Notes: generated by a model not told the origin, from the sequence alone. DNA of 33,477 nucleotides from an uncultured Eubacteriales bacterium (GCA_900317565.1 ONHI01000015.1:1-33477), one strand, 5' to 3'. Shown: positions 1 to 9,938, counted from the first letter of the stretch. Numbers and translations: made by a program.

Positions 1-62
1 TGTTCAGCCCCGCCGAATACCGCTATTGCCCCGGGCACGGCGCGATCATGGAACTGAAATAG
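1..62 (+). CDS. 3' end of an unidentified gene (partial)
   Basis: Only the last 19 codons are in the window, read from base 3 to the TAG at 60-62, ending in RYCPGHGAIMELK. The piece FSPAEYR resembles the end of the AraC-type helix-turn-helix domain (usually F-x-SP-x-EYR), but the remainder does not help and the match is too short to name the protein. A promoter for the next gene begins within about 10 bases of this stop, which supports a real gene end here. Confidence 0.35.
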   Translation, partial: FSPAEYRYCPGHGAIMELK

Positions 63-72
63 GATCAATCCA

Positions 73-101
73 TTGACTTTCCCGCGTCAATCCTTTACAA
101 T
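73..101 (+). promoter_or_regulatory. Vegetative promoter of the SH3-repeat gene
   Basis: TTGACT at 73-78 and TACAAT at 96-101 are separated by 17 bp, close to the sigma-A consensus. A GGGGAGG ribosome binding site at 125-131 lies 8 bases ahead of the ATG at 140. Confidence 0.7.
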
Positions 102-139
102 ATACACATCGACATAACATTCACGGGGAGGTTTCGATC

Positions 140-913
140 ATGAAGAGGATTCGCGTTCTGACCGCCGCGGTCCTGGCGCTGGCGCTGCTGTTCGGGCTGT
201 GCGCGGCGCGGGCGGAGGCTTACTATGACTACACGGGCTACGACAACCTGATCGGCGCGATGGAGGTGGTCAACTGCACCTCCTGGACTTCGCTGCGCGC
301 CTATCCCGACTCCCACGCCGCGCGGCTGGCCAAGGTGCCCGTGGGCGCGGTGGTGGTCAACTGCTACTACCAGGACGACCGCTTCACCTACTGCGAGTAC
401 AACGGCATCAGCGGCTACATACTGAACAACTGCCTGTCCTTCATCTACGGCCCGGTGGGCTATGAATACCGGGAGGAGGACTATCTGGGCAACATGCAGA
501 TCGTCAACTGCACGTCCTACGCCTCGCTGCGGGACTATCCCAGCACCAGCGCGAACCTGCTGATGCGCGTGCCGCTGGGCGAGCTGGTGACCAACGTGTT
601 CTACCACGACGACCGCTTCTCCTACTGCATCTACAACGGCGTGGAGGGCTACATCCTCAACAGCAACCTGTCCTGGATCTCCGGCGGCAGCAGCGCCAGC
701 GGCTACGATCCCACCTGGATCGGCAACGCCTGGATCGTGAACGTCGGCTCCTGGGCCTCCCTGCGGGAGCTGCCCGACACCGGCTCCTTCCGGCTGGCCA
801 AGGTGCCCCTGGGCGAGATGGTCACCGACTGCTACTACGTCAACGACCGCTTCGCCTGCGTCACCTGGAACGGGCTGGTGGGCTATATCCTGGTGGACAA
901 CCTGGGGTGGTGA
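140..913 (+). CDS. Secreted protein with three SH3-like repeats
   Basis: The 257-residue protein begins with a signal peptide (about residues 1-28: basic start, long Leu/Ala core, end ARAEA). The mature part is three repeats of about 60 residues, each with the pattern V-N-C/V-x-S-x-x-SLR-x-x-P, then a K/R-VP-G block, DDRF or NDRF, a Y/W-NG step and GYIL near the end. This is the layout of bacterial SH3b domains, which usually bind peptidoglycan or other wall polymers. No enzymatic domain, LPxTG or membrane anchor is visible, so it is probably an exported wall-binding or adaptor protein; that role is inferred. The ATG at 140 is fixed by the ribosome binding site and the signal peptide. It is a single-gene transcript, ending at a strong hairpin shared with the convergent spoIVB. 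Confidence 0.85.
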   Translation: MKRIRVLTAAVLALALLFGLCAARAEAYYDYTGYDNLIGAMEVVNCTSWTSLRAYPDSHAARLAKVPVGAVVVNCYYQDDRFTYCEYNGISGYILNNCLSFIYGPVGYEYREEDYLGNMQIVNCTSYASLRDYPSTSANLLMRVPLGELVTNVFYHDDRFSYCIYNGVEGYILNSNLSWISGGSSASGYDPTWIGNAWIVNVGSWASLRELPDTGSFRLAKVPLGEMVTDCYYVNDRFACVTWNGLVGYILVDNLGW

Positions 914-929
914 GCGCCACGTGAAAAAG

Positions 930-961
930 CGGGCCTTCGCAGCTGCGAAGGCCCGTTTTTT
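930..961. terminator. Bidirectional terminator between SH3 gene and spoIVB
   Basis: A perfect 12-bp stem (930-941 with 944-955, two-base centre) is followed by six T on the plus strand (956-961) and preceded by five A (924-928), which become U on the minus transcript. It can stop both convergent genes; the T run touches the spoIVB stop codon. Confidence 0.9.
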
Positions 962-2211
962 CACGCCTGTGCCTGCTCCAGCATCGTCTCGATGCATATG
1001 CCGTAGCCCATGGCCGGGTCGTTCACCATCACATGGGTCACCGCGCCGATCAGCTTGCCGTCCTGGATCAGCGGGCTGCCGGACATGCCCTGCACGATGC
1101 CGCCCGTCACCGCCAGCAGCGCCGGATCGGTCACCCGCACCACCATCGCCCGGGCGGCGGGCTGGAGCTTGTCGGACAGCCGCACGATCTCGCAGGCGTA
1201 CTCCCGCGGGCCGCCCCCGTCCACCGTGGTGATCAGCGTCGCCGGGCCCGTGTGGATCTCCCGCCGGGACGCCGCCGGCAGGCCCTCGGGATACAGCGCG
1301 CTCTCCATCGGCGCGTCCGCCCGGCCGAATATGCCGTACTCGGAGTTCAGCGCCACGGTGCCCAGCGCCTCGGTCTGGCCCAGGAAATCGCCGGTCAGCT
1401 CCCCGGGCGCGCCCTCCCGGCTGGGCGTCACGTCCACCACCCGGTTGTCGTAGATCTCGCCCTCGCCCACGGGCATCAGCACGCCGGTGTCGATGTCGGT
1501 GATGGCGTGGCCCAGCGCGCCGAAGCCGCCGTTCTCCGGGTCATAGTAGGTCAGCGTGCCCACGCCCGCGGTGCTGTCCCGCACCCACGCCCCCAGGCGG
1601 TACGCGCCGTCCCGCTCGTCCTTCGCCGGGGTCACGTCGCACTCCAGCACCTTGCCGTCCCGCAGCACCTGCAGCCGCGCCGGGTCCCCGCCGGACAGGC
1701 TGGCCGACAGCTGCTTCGCGCCGTTGACCGCGCTGCCGTTCACCGACTGGATCACGTCCCCGCTCCTGAGCCCTGCCAGCCGCGCCGGACTGGGCGTGCG
1801 GCCCAGGTCGGAATTGCCGACCACCACCACGCCGCCGGTGTTCAGCGCCACGCCCACGGACTGCCCTCCCGGCACCAGCCGCTTCTCCGGCCGCACCGAC
1901 AGCTTCACCGTGCGCAGCGGCACAAGCCCCAGCAGCCGGAAGGTCAGCTCGCCCTCGCCCGCGCTGCCCGCCGTCAGCTTCAACAGGCCGCCACCGTCGT
2001 CCGAGGCGCTCTCCACGCACGCGAGCGCGCCATCCTCCCCCGTGGCGTCCGCGCGCACCGCCGCCGCCACGGGGATCTCCATGACCGTGCCCGCGCCCAG
2101 CACCATCTCGTCCGGCAGCCGCGACAGCGCCCCCAGCTGCGGCGACAGCATGAGCAGCGCCATCGCCGCGGCCAGCGCGCCGGCGAGCCGCCGCCTCACT
2201 CTCTGGCCCAT
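961..2211 (-). CDS. spoIVB: SpoIVB sporulation serine peptidase
   Basis: SpoIVB is made in the forespore, crosses the inner forespore membrane and signals to SpoIVFA so that SpoIVFB can process pro-sigma-K in the mother cell. The 416-residue product shows an N-terminal membrane/signal segment (about residues 4-30), a PDZ domain in the first half (LAGLRSGDVIQSVNG), and the C-terminal peptidase domain with GALGHAITD (catalytic His) and GIVQGMSGSPLIQDGK (catalytic Ser), followed by THVMVNDP and GYGI, all typical of this family. The ATG at 2211 is chosen because GAAGGAGGA lies 8-9 bases ahead of it; a GTG seven codons upstream lies within that ribosome binding site. A forespore-type promoter is found upstream (2317-2346). 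The gene is the strongest evidence that the organism makes endospores. Confidence 0.95.
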   Translation of the reverse strand: MGQRVRRRLAGALAAAMALLMLSPQLGALSRLPDEMVLGAGTVMEIPVAAAVRADATGEDGALACVESASDDGGGLLKLTAGSAGEGELTFRLLGLVPLRTVKLSVRPEKRLVPGGQSVGVALNTGGVVVVGNSDLGRTPSPARLAGLRSGDVIQSVNGSAVNGAKQLSASLSGGDPARLQVLRDGKVLECDVTPAKDERDGAYRLGAWVRDSTAGVGTLTYYDPENGGFGALGHAITDIDTGVLMPVGEGEIYDNRVVDVTPSREGAPGELTGDFLGQTEALGTVALNSEYGIFGRADAPMESALYPEGLPAASRREIHTGPATLITTVDGGGPREYACEIVRLSDKLQPAARAMVVRVTDPALLAVTGGIVQGMSGSPLIQDGKLIGAVTHVMVNDPAMGYGICIETMLEQAQA

Positions 2212-2316
2212 ATCCTCGTCCTCCTTCTTCACCCCGCAAAATCAACCCCCGTCGATTCGCGCCGCGCTTCCAGCCCCTTCCAGTCCCGCGCCAAAACCGC
2301 GCCGCGAACCACCCTG

Positions 2317-2346
2317 TAATCTTGCCGCGCCGGCGGCCCGCTATGC
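2317..2346 (-). promoter_or_regulatory. Candidate forespore (sigma-F/sigma-G type) promoter of spoIVB
   Basis: On the minus strand GCATA (2346-2342) is followed after 15 bases by GGCAAGATTA (2326-2317). This fits the sigma-F pattern known from B. subtilis, GYATA-N15-GGnnAnAnTR, at every defined position. It lies about 100 bases upstream of the spoIVB ATG. No sigma-A promoter was seen for this gene. Confidence 0.5.
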
Positions 2347-2498
2347 TGGCAAAACCCCCGCGCGGTGGGAATCATTGCTGCGCATAGCCCCGCCGCGGCG
2401 GTTTGCGGCCCGTCGGGCCCGCGCTGGCAATCATTTCCTGCATATCATGATTTTAACCTCTTTTTACAGCATTTATGCCGTTTTGCGGGCAAAATCGG
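2347..2498. other. Intergenic stretch between divergent spoIVB and tilS
   Basis: This is the rest of the roughly 340-base divergent gap. Its spoIVB-proximal part is very GC-rich and turns AT-rich after about 2440, towards the tilS promoter. I see no gene, and no clear hairpin with a T run. Confidence 0.5.
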
Positions 2499-2527
2499 TT
2501 GCTATATTTTTTTAAACCGATTATAAT
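2499..2527 (+). promoter_or_regulatory. Vegetative promoter of tilS-hpt
   Basis: TTGCTA at 2499-2504 and a perfect TATAAT at 2522-2527 have 17 bp between them. The predicted transcript start (about 2534) falls just before the in-frame ATG codons at 2538 and 2541, so these are unlikely to be the main start of tilS. Confidence 0.75.
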
Positions 2528-2555
2528 AGAGTTTGTTATGATGGAGGAATGTCTG

Positions 2556-3872
2556 ATGCGGGAAGGCGGCCCGGATTTCTCCGCCCTGCGGGGAAGGCAC
2601 ATACTGATCGCGCTGTCCGGCGGCGCTGATTCCGTGGCGCTGGCGGCCATGCTCGCCGACGTCCGGGAGGCGCTGTCGCTGACGCTGGACGCCGCCCACC
2701 TGGACCACGCCATCCGCCCGGAGAGCGCCGGGGACGCCGAATGGTGCCGGGCGCTGTGCCGGCGGCTGGACATACCCTTCCACACCGTCCGGCTGGACGT
2801 GCCCGCCGAGGCCGCCCGCGCCGGCGAGGGCCTGGAGACCGCCGCCCGGCGGCTGCGCCATGCTTGGCTGCGGCGCGTGAAGGACGTGGTCGGCGCGGAT
2901 TGCATCGCCCTCGCCCACCACATGGACGACCAGGCCGAGACGGTGCTGATGCACCTGGCCCGGGGCACGGGCCCCGAGGGCATCGGCGGCATGTCGGAGA
3001 CCTCCGGCGATCTCGTCCGCCCGCTGCTGGGCCTGCGCAAGCGCCAGCTGACCGAATGGCTTTTGGCGCGCGGCCTCTCCTGGCGGGAGGACGCCACCAA
3101 CGCCGTGGCGGATACGCCGCGCAACGCCCTGCGGCTGCATGGGATCCCCGAATTGGAGAAATCCTATCCCCGGTTCGTGGAGGCCGCGGCCCGCTATGCC
3201 GAGGCCGCCCGGGCGGAGAGCGAGTACGTCGCCGCCCAGGCCCGCGCCTATCTGGACGCCCACCTGCGCGCGCTCCCCTGCGGCAGGCTGCTGCGGCTGG
3301 AGGAGGGCGCGCATCCCGCCCTCGTGCGCCGCGCGATCCGCGCGATCTGCGGCGGCGATATGAGCGCCGAACGGCTGCGTGCCGTCGCCGCGCTGGCCGA
3401 AGCGACGCGGGGCGCGACGCAGATCTCCGGCGATCTTTACGCCGAGCGCGGCCGCCTCGGGCTCTATTTTCTCCGGCGGCAGACGCCCGCTATGCGGGAA
3501 GCGCCGCTGGCAATCCCAGGCGAAACGGCGCTGCCCGGCCTCTGCGCCATCGCGGCGAAGGCCGCGCCGCCCGTCCCCCTGCGGGACGATCCGCTGCGGC
3601 AGGCGCTGGACGCGGACGCGCTGGAGGGCGCGGTGCTGCGCACGCGGCGCGCGGGCGACCGCATCCGCCCGCTGGGCTGCGGCGACCGGCTGCTGTCGGA
3701 CTACCTGACCGACAAGAAGGTGGACCGCCCGCTGCGGGACTGCGTGGCGCTTCTGGCAAGGGGCGACCGGGTGCTCTGGGCCTGCGGCCTGGGCATCGCC
3801 GAGGAAGCGAAGCTCACCCCCGGCACGCGCCGCGCGGCGGAGCTGACGTGCCGATACGCATACAGCATCTGA
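2556..3872 (+). CDS. tilS: tRNA(Ile)-lysidine synthase TilS
   Basis: TilS uses ATP and lysine to turn C34 of the CAU-anticodon tRNA(Ile) into lysidine, so that it reads AUA as isoleucine; it is essential in most bacteria. The 438-residue product has the PP-loop SGGADS at residues 21-26, the HHMDDQAET motif at about 121-129, the tilS-typical RPLLGLRK segment, and a C-terminal substrate-binding domain (RTRRAGDRIRPLG, then KKVDRPLRD). The start at 2556 is preceded by GGAGGA with 7 bases of spacing; upstream in-frame ATGs overlap the ribosome binding site or sit at the transcript start. hpt follows after 28 bases, the usual neighbour in Bacillota. Confidence 0.95.
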   Translation: MREGGPDFSALRGRHILIALSGGADSVALAAMLADVREALSLTLDAAHLDHAIRPESAGDAEWCRALCRRLDIPFHTVRLDVPAEAARAGEGLETAARRLRHAWLRRVKDVVGADCIALAHHMDDQAETVLMHLARGTGPEGIGGMSETSGDLVRPLLGLRKRQLTEWLLARGLSWREDATNAVADTPRNALRLHGIPELEKSYPRFVEAAARYAEAARAESEYVAAQARAYLDAHLRALPCGRLLRLEEGAHPALVRRAIRAICGGDMSAERLRAVAALAEATRGATQISGDLYAERGRLGLYFLRRQTPAMREAPLAIPGETALPGLCAIAAKAAPPVPLRDDPLRQALDADALEGAVLRTRRAGDRIRPLGCGDRLLSDYLTDKKVDRPLRDCVALLARGDRVLWACGLGIAEEAKLTPGTRRAAELTCRYAYSI

Positions 3873-3900
3873 GAAACAAACGACGACAGGAGGAAAGGCC

Positions 3901-4449
3901 ATGCAAAACGACATCGAGCGGGTATTGCTTTCCGCGGAGCAGATTCAGAATCGCGTGCGCGAGATCGGCGCGCAGATCGCGGAGGAATACAGGGACAAGA
4001 ACCCCGTGATGATCTGCATACTGAAGGGCTCCACCATGTTCTTCGCCGACCTGCTGCGGGCCATGCCGATCCGGCTGACCATGGATTTCATGGCGGTGTC
4101 CAGCTACGGACGCACCACCAAGTCCTCCGGCGAGGTGGAGATCCGCAAGGACCTGTCCGGCTCCATCGAGCACCGCCACGCCATCATCGTGGAGGACATC
4201 ATCGATTCCGGCTTCACGCTGAGCTACCTGTCCCGCATGCTCTCCGCCCGCGGCGCGAAATCCATCAAAATCTGCACGCTGCTGGACAAGCCCGCCCGCC
4301 GCGCGCCGGGCATCACGCTGAAGGCCGACTATTCCGGGTTCGAGATCCCCGACGCCTTCGTGGTGGGCTACGGCCTGGATTACGACGAGGCCTATCGCAA
4401 CCTGCCCTACATCGGCGTGCTGAAGCCGGAAGTTTACGAAAATAACTGA
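3901..4449 (+). CDS. hpt: Hypoxanthine(-guanine) phosphoribosyltransferase
   Basis: This cytosolic purine-salvage enzyme transfers phosphoribose from PRPP to hypoxanthine or guanine. The 182-residue length is normal for the family. Residues 41-44 (LKGS) form the pyrophosphate loop, and VEDIIDSGFT at about 97-106 is the PRPP-binding signature with the two acidic residues. An AGGAGG site precedes the ATG. It lies between tilS and ftsH, the standard Bacillota arrangement, and is probably co-transcribed with tilS. A 5'-nucleotidase lies two genes downstream, and the two could act in the same salvage route (inference). Confidence 0.95.
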   Translation: MQNDIERVLLSAEQIQNRVREIGAQIAEEYRDKNPVMICILKGSTMFFADLLRAMPIRLTMDFMAVSSYGRTTKSSGEVEIRKDLSGSIEHRHAIIVEDIIDSGFTLSYLSRMLSARGAKSIKICTLLDKPARRAPGITLKADYSGFEIPDAFVVGYGLDYDEAYRNLPYIGVLKPEVYENN

Positions 4450-4480
4450 TTTTTGATGGGATTATGCGGGTATAAATCGT

Positions 4481-4486
4481 TATAAT
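4481..4486 (+). promoter_or_regulatory. Possible -10 box upstream of ftsH
   Basis: A perfect TATAAT lies in an AT-rich island between hpt and ftsH. The only TTG-like -35 (TTGATG, 4453-4458) is 22 bases away, too far for a standard promoter, so ftsH may have its own weak or regulated promoter as well as readthrough from hpt. Confidence 0.35.
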
Positions 4487-4585
4487 AGAATAGATGAAAT
4501 CTTACCCGCGCGATGGCGGCAGCCCAGGGGGGCAAAACGGCCCCGGGCCGCGCAAGCCGCTTTCCTGAAAGAGAGGACAGCTGAT

Positions 4586-6628
4586 TTGAATAAGAGACCC
4601 GTTCGTAGGGCCCTGCAGGGGCCGCTGATGTACCTGCTGATCCTGGCCGTCATACTGCTGATGGTCCACATGCTCAGCGAGGGCTCCCAGCCTACCACCG
4701 AGACCATCAGCTATTCCAGCCTGCTGGAGTGGGTGGAGGCCGACCTGCGCCACAGCCAGGGCGAGAAGCTGACCGGCGACATGCAGGGCAAGACGCTGGG
4801 CCGGGTGGTGATCCAGTCGAGCACGCTGATGGCCGTCACCGAGGAAAACATGGCCTCGGCGGAGCTGACCGGCCATTACGACATACAGTGCGTGGTGCCC
4901 AGCGAGGAGCAGTTCTACACCGACGTCAACGCCATCTACGCCTCGGTGCTGGGCCGCAGCGTCAGCCCCACGGAGTACGATTTTGAGATCACCTCCCGGC
5001 TGCCCGCGCAGCCCGCCTGGTGGGTGGAATGGATCCCGCTGCTGGTGACGGTGGTGCTGTTCGGACTGCTGTGGTACTTCCTGATGCGCCAGCAGGCCGG
5101 CGGCGGCAAGGGCATGATGAGCTTTGGCCGCAGCCGCGCCAAGATGACCGACCCCAACGCCAACAAGGTCACCTTCGGCGACGTGGCCGGCGCGGACGAG
5201 GAGAAGGAGGAGCTGCACGAGATCGTGCAATTCCTGAAGAACCCCCAGCGCTTCACCAAGGTCGGCGCGCGCATCCCCACGGGCGTGCTGCTGGTGGGCC
5301 CTCCCGGCACGGGCAAGACGCTGCTGGCCCGGGCCGTGGCCGGCGAGGCCGGCGTGCCCTTCTTCACGATCTCGGGCTCCGACTTCGTGGAGATGTTCGT
5401 GGGCGTCGGCGCGTCCCGCGTGCGCGACCTGTTTGACCAGGCCAAGAAGAACGCCCCGGCCATCGTGTTCATCGACGAGATCGACGCGGTGGGCCGCCAG
5501 CGCGGCGCGGGCCTGGGCGGCGGGCACGACGAGCGCGAGCAGACCCTGAACCAGCTGCTGGTGGAGATGGACGGCTTCACCCACAACGAGGGCGTGATCG
5601 TCATGGCCGCCACCAACCGCAGCGACATACTGGACCCCGCGCTGCTGCGCCCGGGCCGGTTTGACCGCCGCATCGTGGTCAACTATCCCGACGTGAAGGG
5701 CCGCGAGGAGATATTGAAGGTCCACTCCCGCAACAAGCCCCTGGGCGAGGACGTCGATCTGGGCGTGCTGGCCCGCCGGACCCCCTATTTCACCGGCGCG
5801 GACCTGATGAACGTGATGAACGAGGCGGCGCTGCTGACGGCGCGCCAGGGCCGCGATGTGATCCACATGGACGCCATCGAGGAGGCCATCACCCGCGTGA
5901 TGGCGGGCCCGGAGAAGAAGAGCCGCAAGGTGACCGACATGGACCGCAAGCTGGTGGCCTACCACGAGGGCGGCCACGCCATCGTGGCCCACTACATCCC
6001 CGAGTGCGACGACGTGCACGAGATCACCACCATCCCCCGCGGCTCCGCCGGCGGATACACCATGTACCTGCCCCAGGAGGAGTTCCACTATGTGACCACC
6101 GCCCGGATGAAGGCCCAGATGGCCAGCGCCATGGGCGGCCGCGTAGCCGAGGCGCTGATCTTCGGCGACATCACCACCGGCGCGTCCAGCGACATCAAGT
6201 CCGCCACGGACATCGCCCGCAGCATGGTCACCGAATACGGCATGAGCAGCAAGATCGGCCCGGTGTTCCTGGGCACCGAGCACGAGGTGTTCCTGGGCAA
6301 GAGCTTTGGCCAGCAGAACAGCGGATTTTCCGAGATGGTGAACACGGACATCGACACCGAGGTCCACGCGCTGCTGCAGGAGGCCTATGACCGGGCGGAG
6401 AAGATACTGTCCGACCACATCGACCAGCTGCACGGCCTGGCGAAGATACTGATCGACCGGGAGAAGATCGACCGCGCCGAGTTCCTGGCCTTCATGGACG
6501 GCAAGGCCGATGAAGAAAAGGTCGAGGCCGAATTCGTCGCAAAGCCCGAGCCCGCGGACGCGCCCTGGAAGGACGCCCTGGCGGATACCCTCTCCGATGC
6601 GCCGGACGGCGGCGAAGGCGGAGAATAA
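4586..6628 (+). CDS. ftsH: ATP-dependent zinc metalloprotease FtsH
   Basis: FtsH is a membrane-anchored hexameric AAA+ protease that degrades misfolded membrane proteins and some regulators. The 680-residue product has transmembrane segments at about 14-31 and 147-167 flanking an extracytoplasmic domain, Walker A GPPGTGKT (238-245), Walker B FIDEID (295-300), the second region of homology ending RPGRFDR (355-361), and the zinc-binding HEGGH (460-464). The C-terminal tail is acidic. Translation appears to begin at a TTG (4586), since GAGAGG at 4571-4576 is 9 bases ahead and the first residues lead directly into the first membrane helix; no nearer ATG fits. A terminator follows the stop. Confidence 0.96.
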   Translation: MNKRPVRRALQGPLMYLLILAVILLMVHMLSEGSQPTTETISYSSLLEWVEADLRHSQGEKLTGDMQGKTLGRVVIQSSTLMAVTEENMASAELTGHYDIQCVVPSEEQFYTDVNAIYASVLGRSVSPTEYDFEITSRLPAQPAWWVEWIPLLVTVVLFGLLWYFLMRQQAGGGKGMMSFGRSRAKMTDPNANKVTFGDVAGADEEKEELHEIVQFLKNPQRFTKVGARIPTGVLLVGPPGTGKTLLARAVAGEAGVPFFTISGSDFVEMFVGVGASRVRDLFDQAKKNAPAIVFIDEIDAVGRQRGAGLGGGHDEREQTLNQLLVEMDGFTHNEGVIVMAATNRSDILDPALLRPGRFDRRIVVNYPDVKGREEILKVHSRNKPLGEDVDLGVLARRTPYFTGADLMNVMNEAALLTARQGRDVIHMDAIEEAITRVMAGPEKKSRKVTDMDRKLVAYHEGGHAIVAHYIPECDDVHEITTIPRGSAGGYTMYLPQEEFHYVTTARMKAQMASAMGGRVAEALIFGDITTGASSDIKSATDIARSMVTEYGMSSKIGPVFLGTEHEVFLGKSFGQQNSGFSEMVNTDIDTEVHALLQEAYDRAEKILSDHIDQLHGLAKILIDREKIDRAEFLAFMDGKADEEKVEAEFVAKPEPADAPWKDALADTLSDAPDGGEGGE

Positions 6629-6635
6629 AAAAATT

Positions 6636-6674
6636 CCGACAGCGCAAAGTCAACCGCGCTGCCGGCATTTTTTT
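6636..6674 (+). terminator. Terminator after ftsH
   Basis: A 10-bp stem with one mismatch (6636-6645 with 6656-6665) is followed by seven T at 6668-6674; a run of A upstream can extend the stem. Confidence 0.8.
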
Positions 6675-6675
6675 C

Positions 6676-6704
6676 TTGCAATTCCGCCGAAAATCGTTTA
6701 TCCT
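6676..6704 (+). promoter_or_regulatory. Candidate promoter of the 5'-nucleotidase gene
   Basis: TTGCAA (6676-6681), 17 bp, TATCCT (6699-6704). The -10 is imperfect (4 of 6), but the spacing is ideal and it lies directly after the ftsH terminator. Confidence 0.5.
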
Positions 6705-6752
6705 ATATACAGGGTACGTGTGTACCAAATATGTGAACGGGAGTGAATCGAC

Positions 6753-8450
6753 ATGAGCAAGAAACTGTTGTCCCTGCTTCTGGTGTTGGCACTGGCCCTC
6801 ACCATGAGCGCGACCGCCTTCGCGGACTACTACTCCAGCCTGCTGCCCGCGGTCAAGACCATTCCCTCCGAATACACCGGCAAGACGATCATACTGCATT
6901 CCAACGACGTGCACGGCGCGATCGACGGCTATGCCTACATGACCGCGCTGAAGCAGAAGTTCCTGGATGCCGGCGCCAGCGACGTGCTGCTGGTGGACGC
7001 CGGCGATTTCAGCCAGGGCACCCCCTACGTCAGCGTGACCAAGGGCGCCGCCGCCATCGAGATGATGAACGCCGCGGGCTACGACGTGGTCACCCTGGGC
7101 AACCATGAGTTCGACTTCGGCTATACCCAGCTGATGGAGAACCTGAAGAGCGCCGAGTTCACCACGCTGTGCTGCAACGTCTATCTGGACGAGACCGGCG
7201 AGACCATCCTGCCCGGCAGCACCGTCGTCGAAACCGCGGGCGGCCTGAAGATCGGCTTCATCGGCGTCGAGACCCCCGAGACCGCCACCAAGGTCAACCC
7301 CGGCCTGATCGGGGAGATCAACTTCGCCACCTTTGACAAGCTGTACGAGGCCGCCCAGCAGGCCGTGGACGGCATCAGGGACGACAGCGACATCGTCATC
7401 GCGCTGACCCACCTGGGCATGGAGCCGGAAGGCGCCCACAACGGCTATCGCTCCGCGGACCTGATGGATCACCTGACCGGCGTCGATTTCGCCATCGACG
7501 GCCACGCCCACTATGTGATGACTACCACCGAGGATGGCAAGCCGATCCAGTCCACCGGCACCAGGTTCGCCTATGTCGGCGTGGTGGTCATCGACGACGA
7601 ATCCCATAACATCGAGGACAACTTCCTGCTGGACACCGCCAAGCTGGCCAAGGACGAGGAAGTGGACGCCAAGGCCCAGGAGATCATGGCCAGCATCGAC
7701 GAGGTCTACGGCGCGCCCTTTGCCACCACCGAGGTGGAGCTGAAGGGTGAGAAGGCCGACAGCCGCACCCACGAGACCAACCTGGGCGACCTGATCACCG
7801 ACGCCATGGTTTGGAGCGTGGTCAAGGAGGGCGGCATCGAGCAGGTCGAGCCCAACCACGTGGTGGGCATCACCAACGGCGGCGGCATCCGCGTCACGCT
7901 GCAGCCCGGCGACATCTCCATGTCCGACATCAACACCGTGCTGCCCTTCGGCAACACCGTCACCGTGATCTACGTCACCGGCGAAGAGCTGCTGGAGGCG
8001 CTGGAGGCTTCCACCTTCTGCACCCCCGAGACCATCGGCGGCTATCCCCAGACCAGCGGCATCGAATGGACCCTGGACACCACCGTGGAGTACGACCAGG
8101 GCGACGTGTACACGCTGGACGGCAAGGAGAGCTCCTACTTCGCGCCCGCCTCCATCAAGCGCGTCACCATCACCGCCATCAACGGTGAGCCCTTCGATCC
8201 CGCCGCCACCTACGCGGTCGTGACCAACAACTTCTGCGCCGCCGGCGGCGACACCTACAACGTGTTCAACCGCGCCTACGTGGAAGGCTCCGGCTTCGAC
8301 ACCGGCATTCCGATGGACCAGGCCGTCATGGCCTACATCACCGAGGTGCTGGAGGGCAAGATCACTGCCGAGCAGTACGGCGAGCCCCGCGGCTCCGCGA
8401 CCCAGATCCTGGCCGAGGCGGCCGAGGAAGAGGTCGAGCCCGCCGCATAA
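6753..8450 (+). CDS. Secreted 5'-nucleotidase / metallophosphatase
   Basis: This UshA-family enzyme hydrolyses extracellular nucleotides (and possibly other phosphomonoesters) so that nucleosides can be taken up. The 565-residue protein has a signal peptide (1-24, ending AFA), then the calcineurin-like domain with DVH (52-54), GDFSQG (84-89), GNHEFD (116-121), TH (219-220) and GHAH (250-253), and the C-terminal nucleotide-binding domain with NGGGIR (375-380), LPFGN (397-401) and AAGGDTYN near the end. These are all the expected metal and base-binding motifs. The extreme C-terminus is acidic (AEEEVEPAA), with no LPxTG or membrane anchor, so the enzyme looks freely exported. It is monocistronic between two terminators. 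The exact substrate (AMP, UDP-sugar, cyclic nucleotide) cannot be read from the sequence. Confidence 0.92.
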   Translation: MSKKLLSLLLVLALALTMSATAFADYYSSLLPAVKTIPSEYTGKTIILHSNDVHGAIDGYAYMTALKQKFLDAGASDVLLVDAGDFSQGTPYVSVTKGAAAIEMMNAAGYDVVTLGNHEFDFGYTQLMENLKSAEFTTLCCNVYLDETGETILPGSTVVETAGGLKIGFIGVETPETATKVNPGLIGEINFATFDKLYEAAQQAVDGIRDDSDIVIALTHLGMEPEGAHNGYRSADLMDHLTGVDFAIDGHAHYVMTTTEDGKPIQSTGTRFAYVGVVVIDDESHNIEDNFLLDTAKLAKDEEVDAKAQEIMASIDEVYGAPFATTEVELKGEKADSRTHETNLGDLITDAMVWSVVKEGGIEQVEPNHVVGITNGGGIRVTLQPGDISMSDINTVLPFGNTVTVIYVTGEELLEALEASTFCTPETIGGYPQTSGIEWTLDTTVEYDQGDVYTLDGKESSYFAPASIKRVTITAINGEPFDPAATYAVVTNNFCAAGGDTYNVFNRAYVEGSGFDTGIPMDQAVMAYITEVLEGKITAEQYGEPRGSATQILAEAAEEEVEPAA

Positions 8451-8473
8451 CCCCATACCCGGGTTGCACAGAC

Positions 8474-8510
8474 GCAGCGCCGCCGGAATTCCGGCGGCGC
8501 TGCTGTTTTT
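8474..8510 (+). terminator. Terminator after the 5'-nucleotidase
   Basis: A perfect 13-bp GC-rich stem (8474-8486 with 8491-8503) with an AATT loop is followed by TGTTTTT (8504-8510). On the minus strand there is no T run, so it serves mainly the plus-strand gene. Confidence 0.88.
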
Positions 8511-8520
8511 GCTGTTTGTG

Positions 8521-9263
<743 letters not shown>

Positions 9264-9267
<4 letters not shown>

Positions 9268-9938
9268 TTCCGGTCACCTCCGTAGCTGGCCAGCTTCTTT
9301 TCACCCAGGTGCTGCAGCCAGGTCAGCACCGTGCAGAACAGCAGGTAGATCAGCGCGACCTCGGTGTACAGGCCCAGCGATTCGTACACCCGCCCGTTGA
9401 TGACGGTGGCCTGGCGGAACATCTCCACCACGGTGATGGTCGCCGCCAGCGAGGTGCCCTTCATCATCGATATCAGCGAATTGGACAGCGCCGGGAAGGC
9501 CGTGCGGAAGGCCTGGGGCAGCACGATGTGAGCCATGATCTGCATGTAGTTCAGCCCCACGCAGTAGCCCGCCTCCATCTGGCCCCGGGACACGCTCTCC
9601 AGCGCGCCGCGCATGCTCTCGGCCATGTAGGCGCCCTCGTTGAAGCCGAACACCAGCACCGCCGTGGGAAAGGCGGGCAGCGTCACGCCCAGGTCCGGCA
9701 GCCCGTAGAACACCAGGTACAGCTGCACCAGCAGCGGCGTGCCCCGGATGATCCAGATATAGAAGCGGCAGATCTGGCGCAGCACGGGCACATTGGCGTA
9801 CTGTATCAGCGCCACCGCCACGGAGATCACCAGCGCCAGCGCGAAGGACAGCGCCGTCAGCGGCAGCGTCACCCGCACGCCATAGCCCAGCAGCTTGGGA
9901 AAGGAATCCACCAGGATGCCCCACAGCCGTTCGTTCAT
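9264..9938 (-). CDS. Polar amino acid ABC transporter, permease
   Basis: The 224-residue inner-membrane permease has about five hydrophobic helices and a HisM/GlnP-type coupling loop (EGAYMAESMRGALESVSRGQ, then EAGYCVGL), which contacts the ATPase. The IIRGTPLLVQL segment near residue 65 is diagnostic of the family. Only one permease gene is present, implying a homodimer. An AGAGGTG site precedes the ATG. The 86-base gap to the upstream binding-protein gene contains a strong hairpin (9968-10004) likely to lower permease levels relative to the binding protein. Confidence 0.93.

Noticed and set aside
2475-2555. Earlier start for tilS giving 27 extra residues
   Set aside because: The upstream part overlaps the promoter -35/-10 elements; the ATG at 2556 has a proper ribosome binding site and gives a normal N-terminus.
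4502-6433. Very long open frame on the minus strand opposite ftsH (over 640 codons), and similar long frames opposite the 5'-nucleotidase and others
   Set aside because: These are antisense shadows caused by high GC at third codon positions; the predicted proteins are low-complexity (rich in H, A, G, R) with no motifs, while the opposite strand has clear families.
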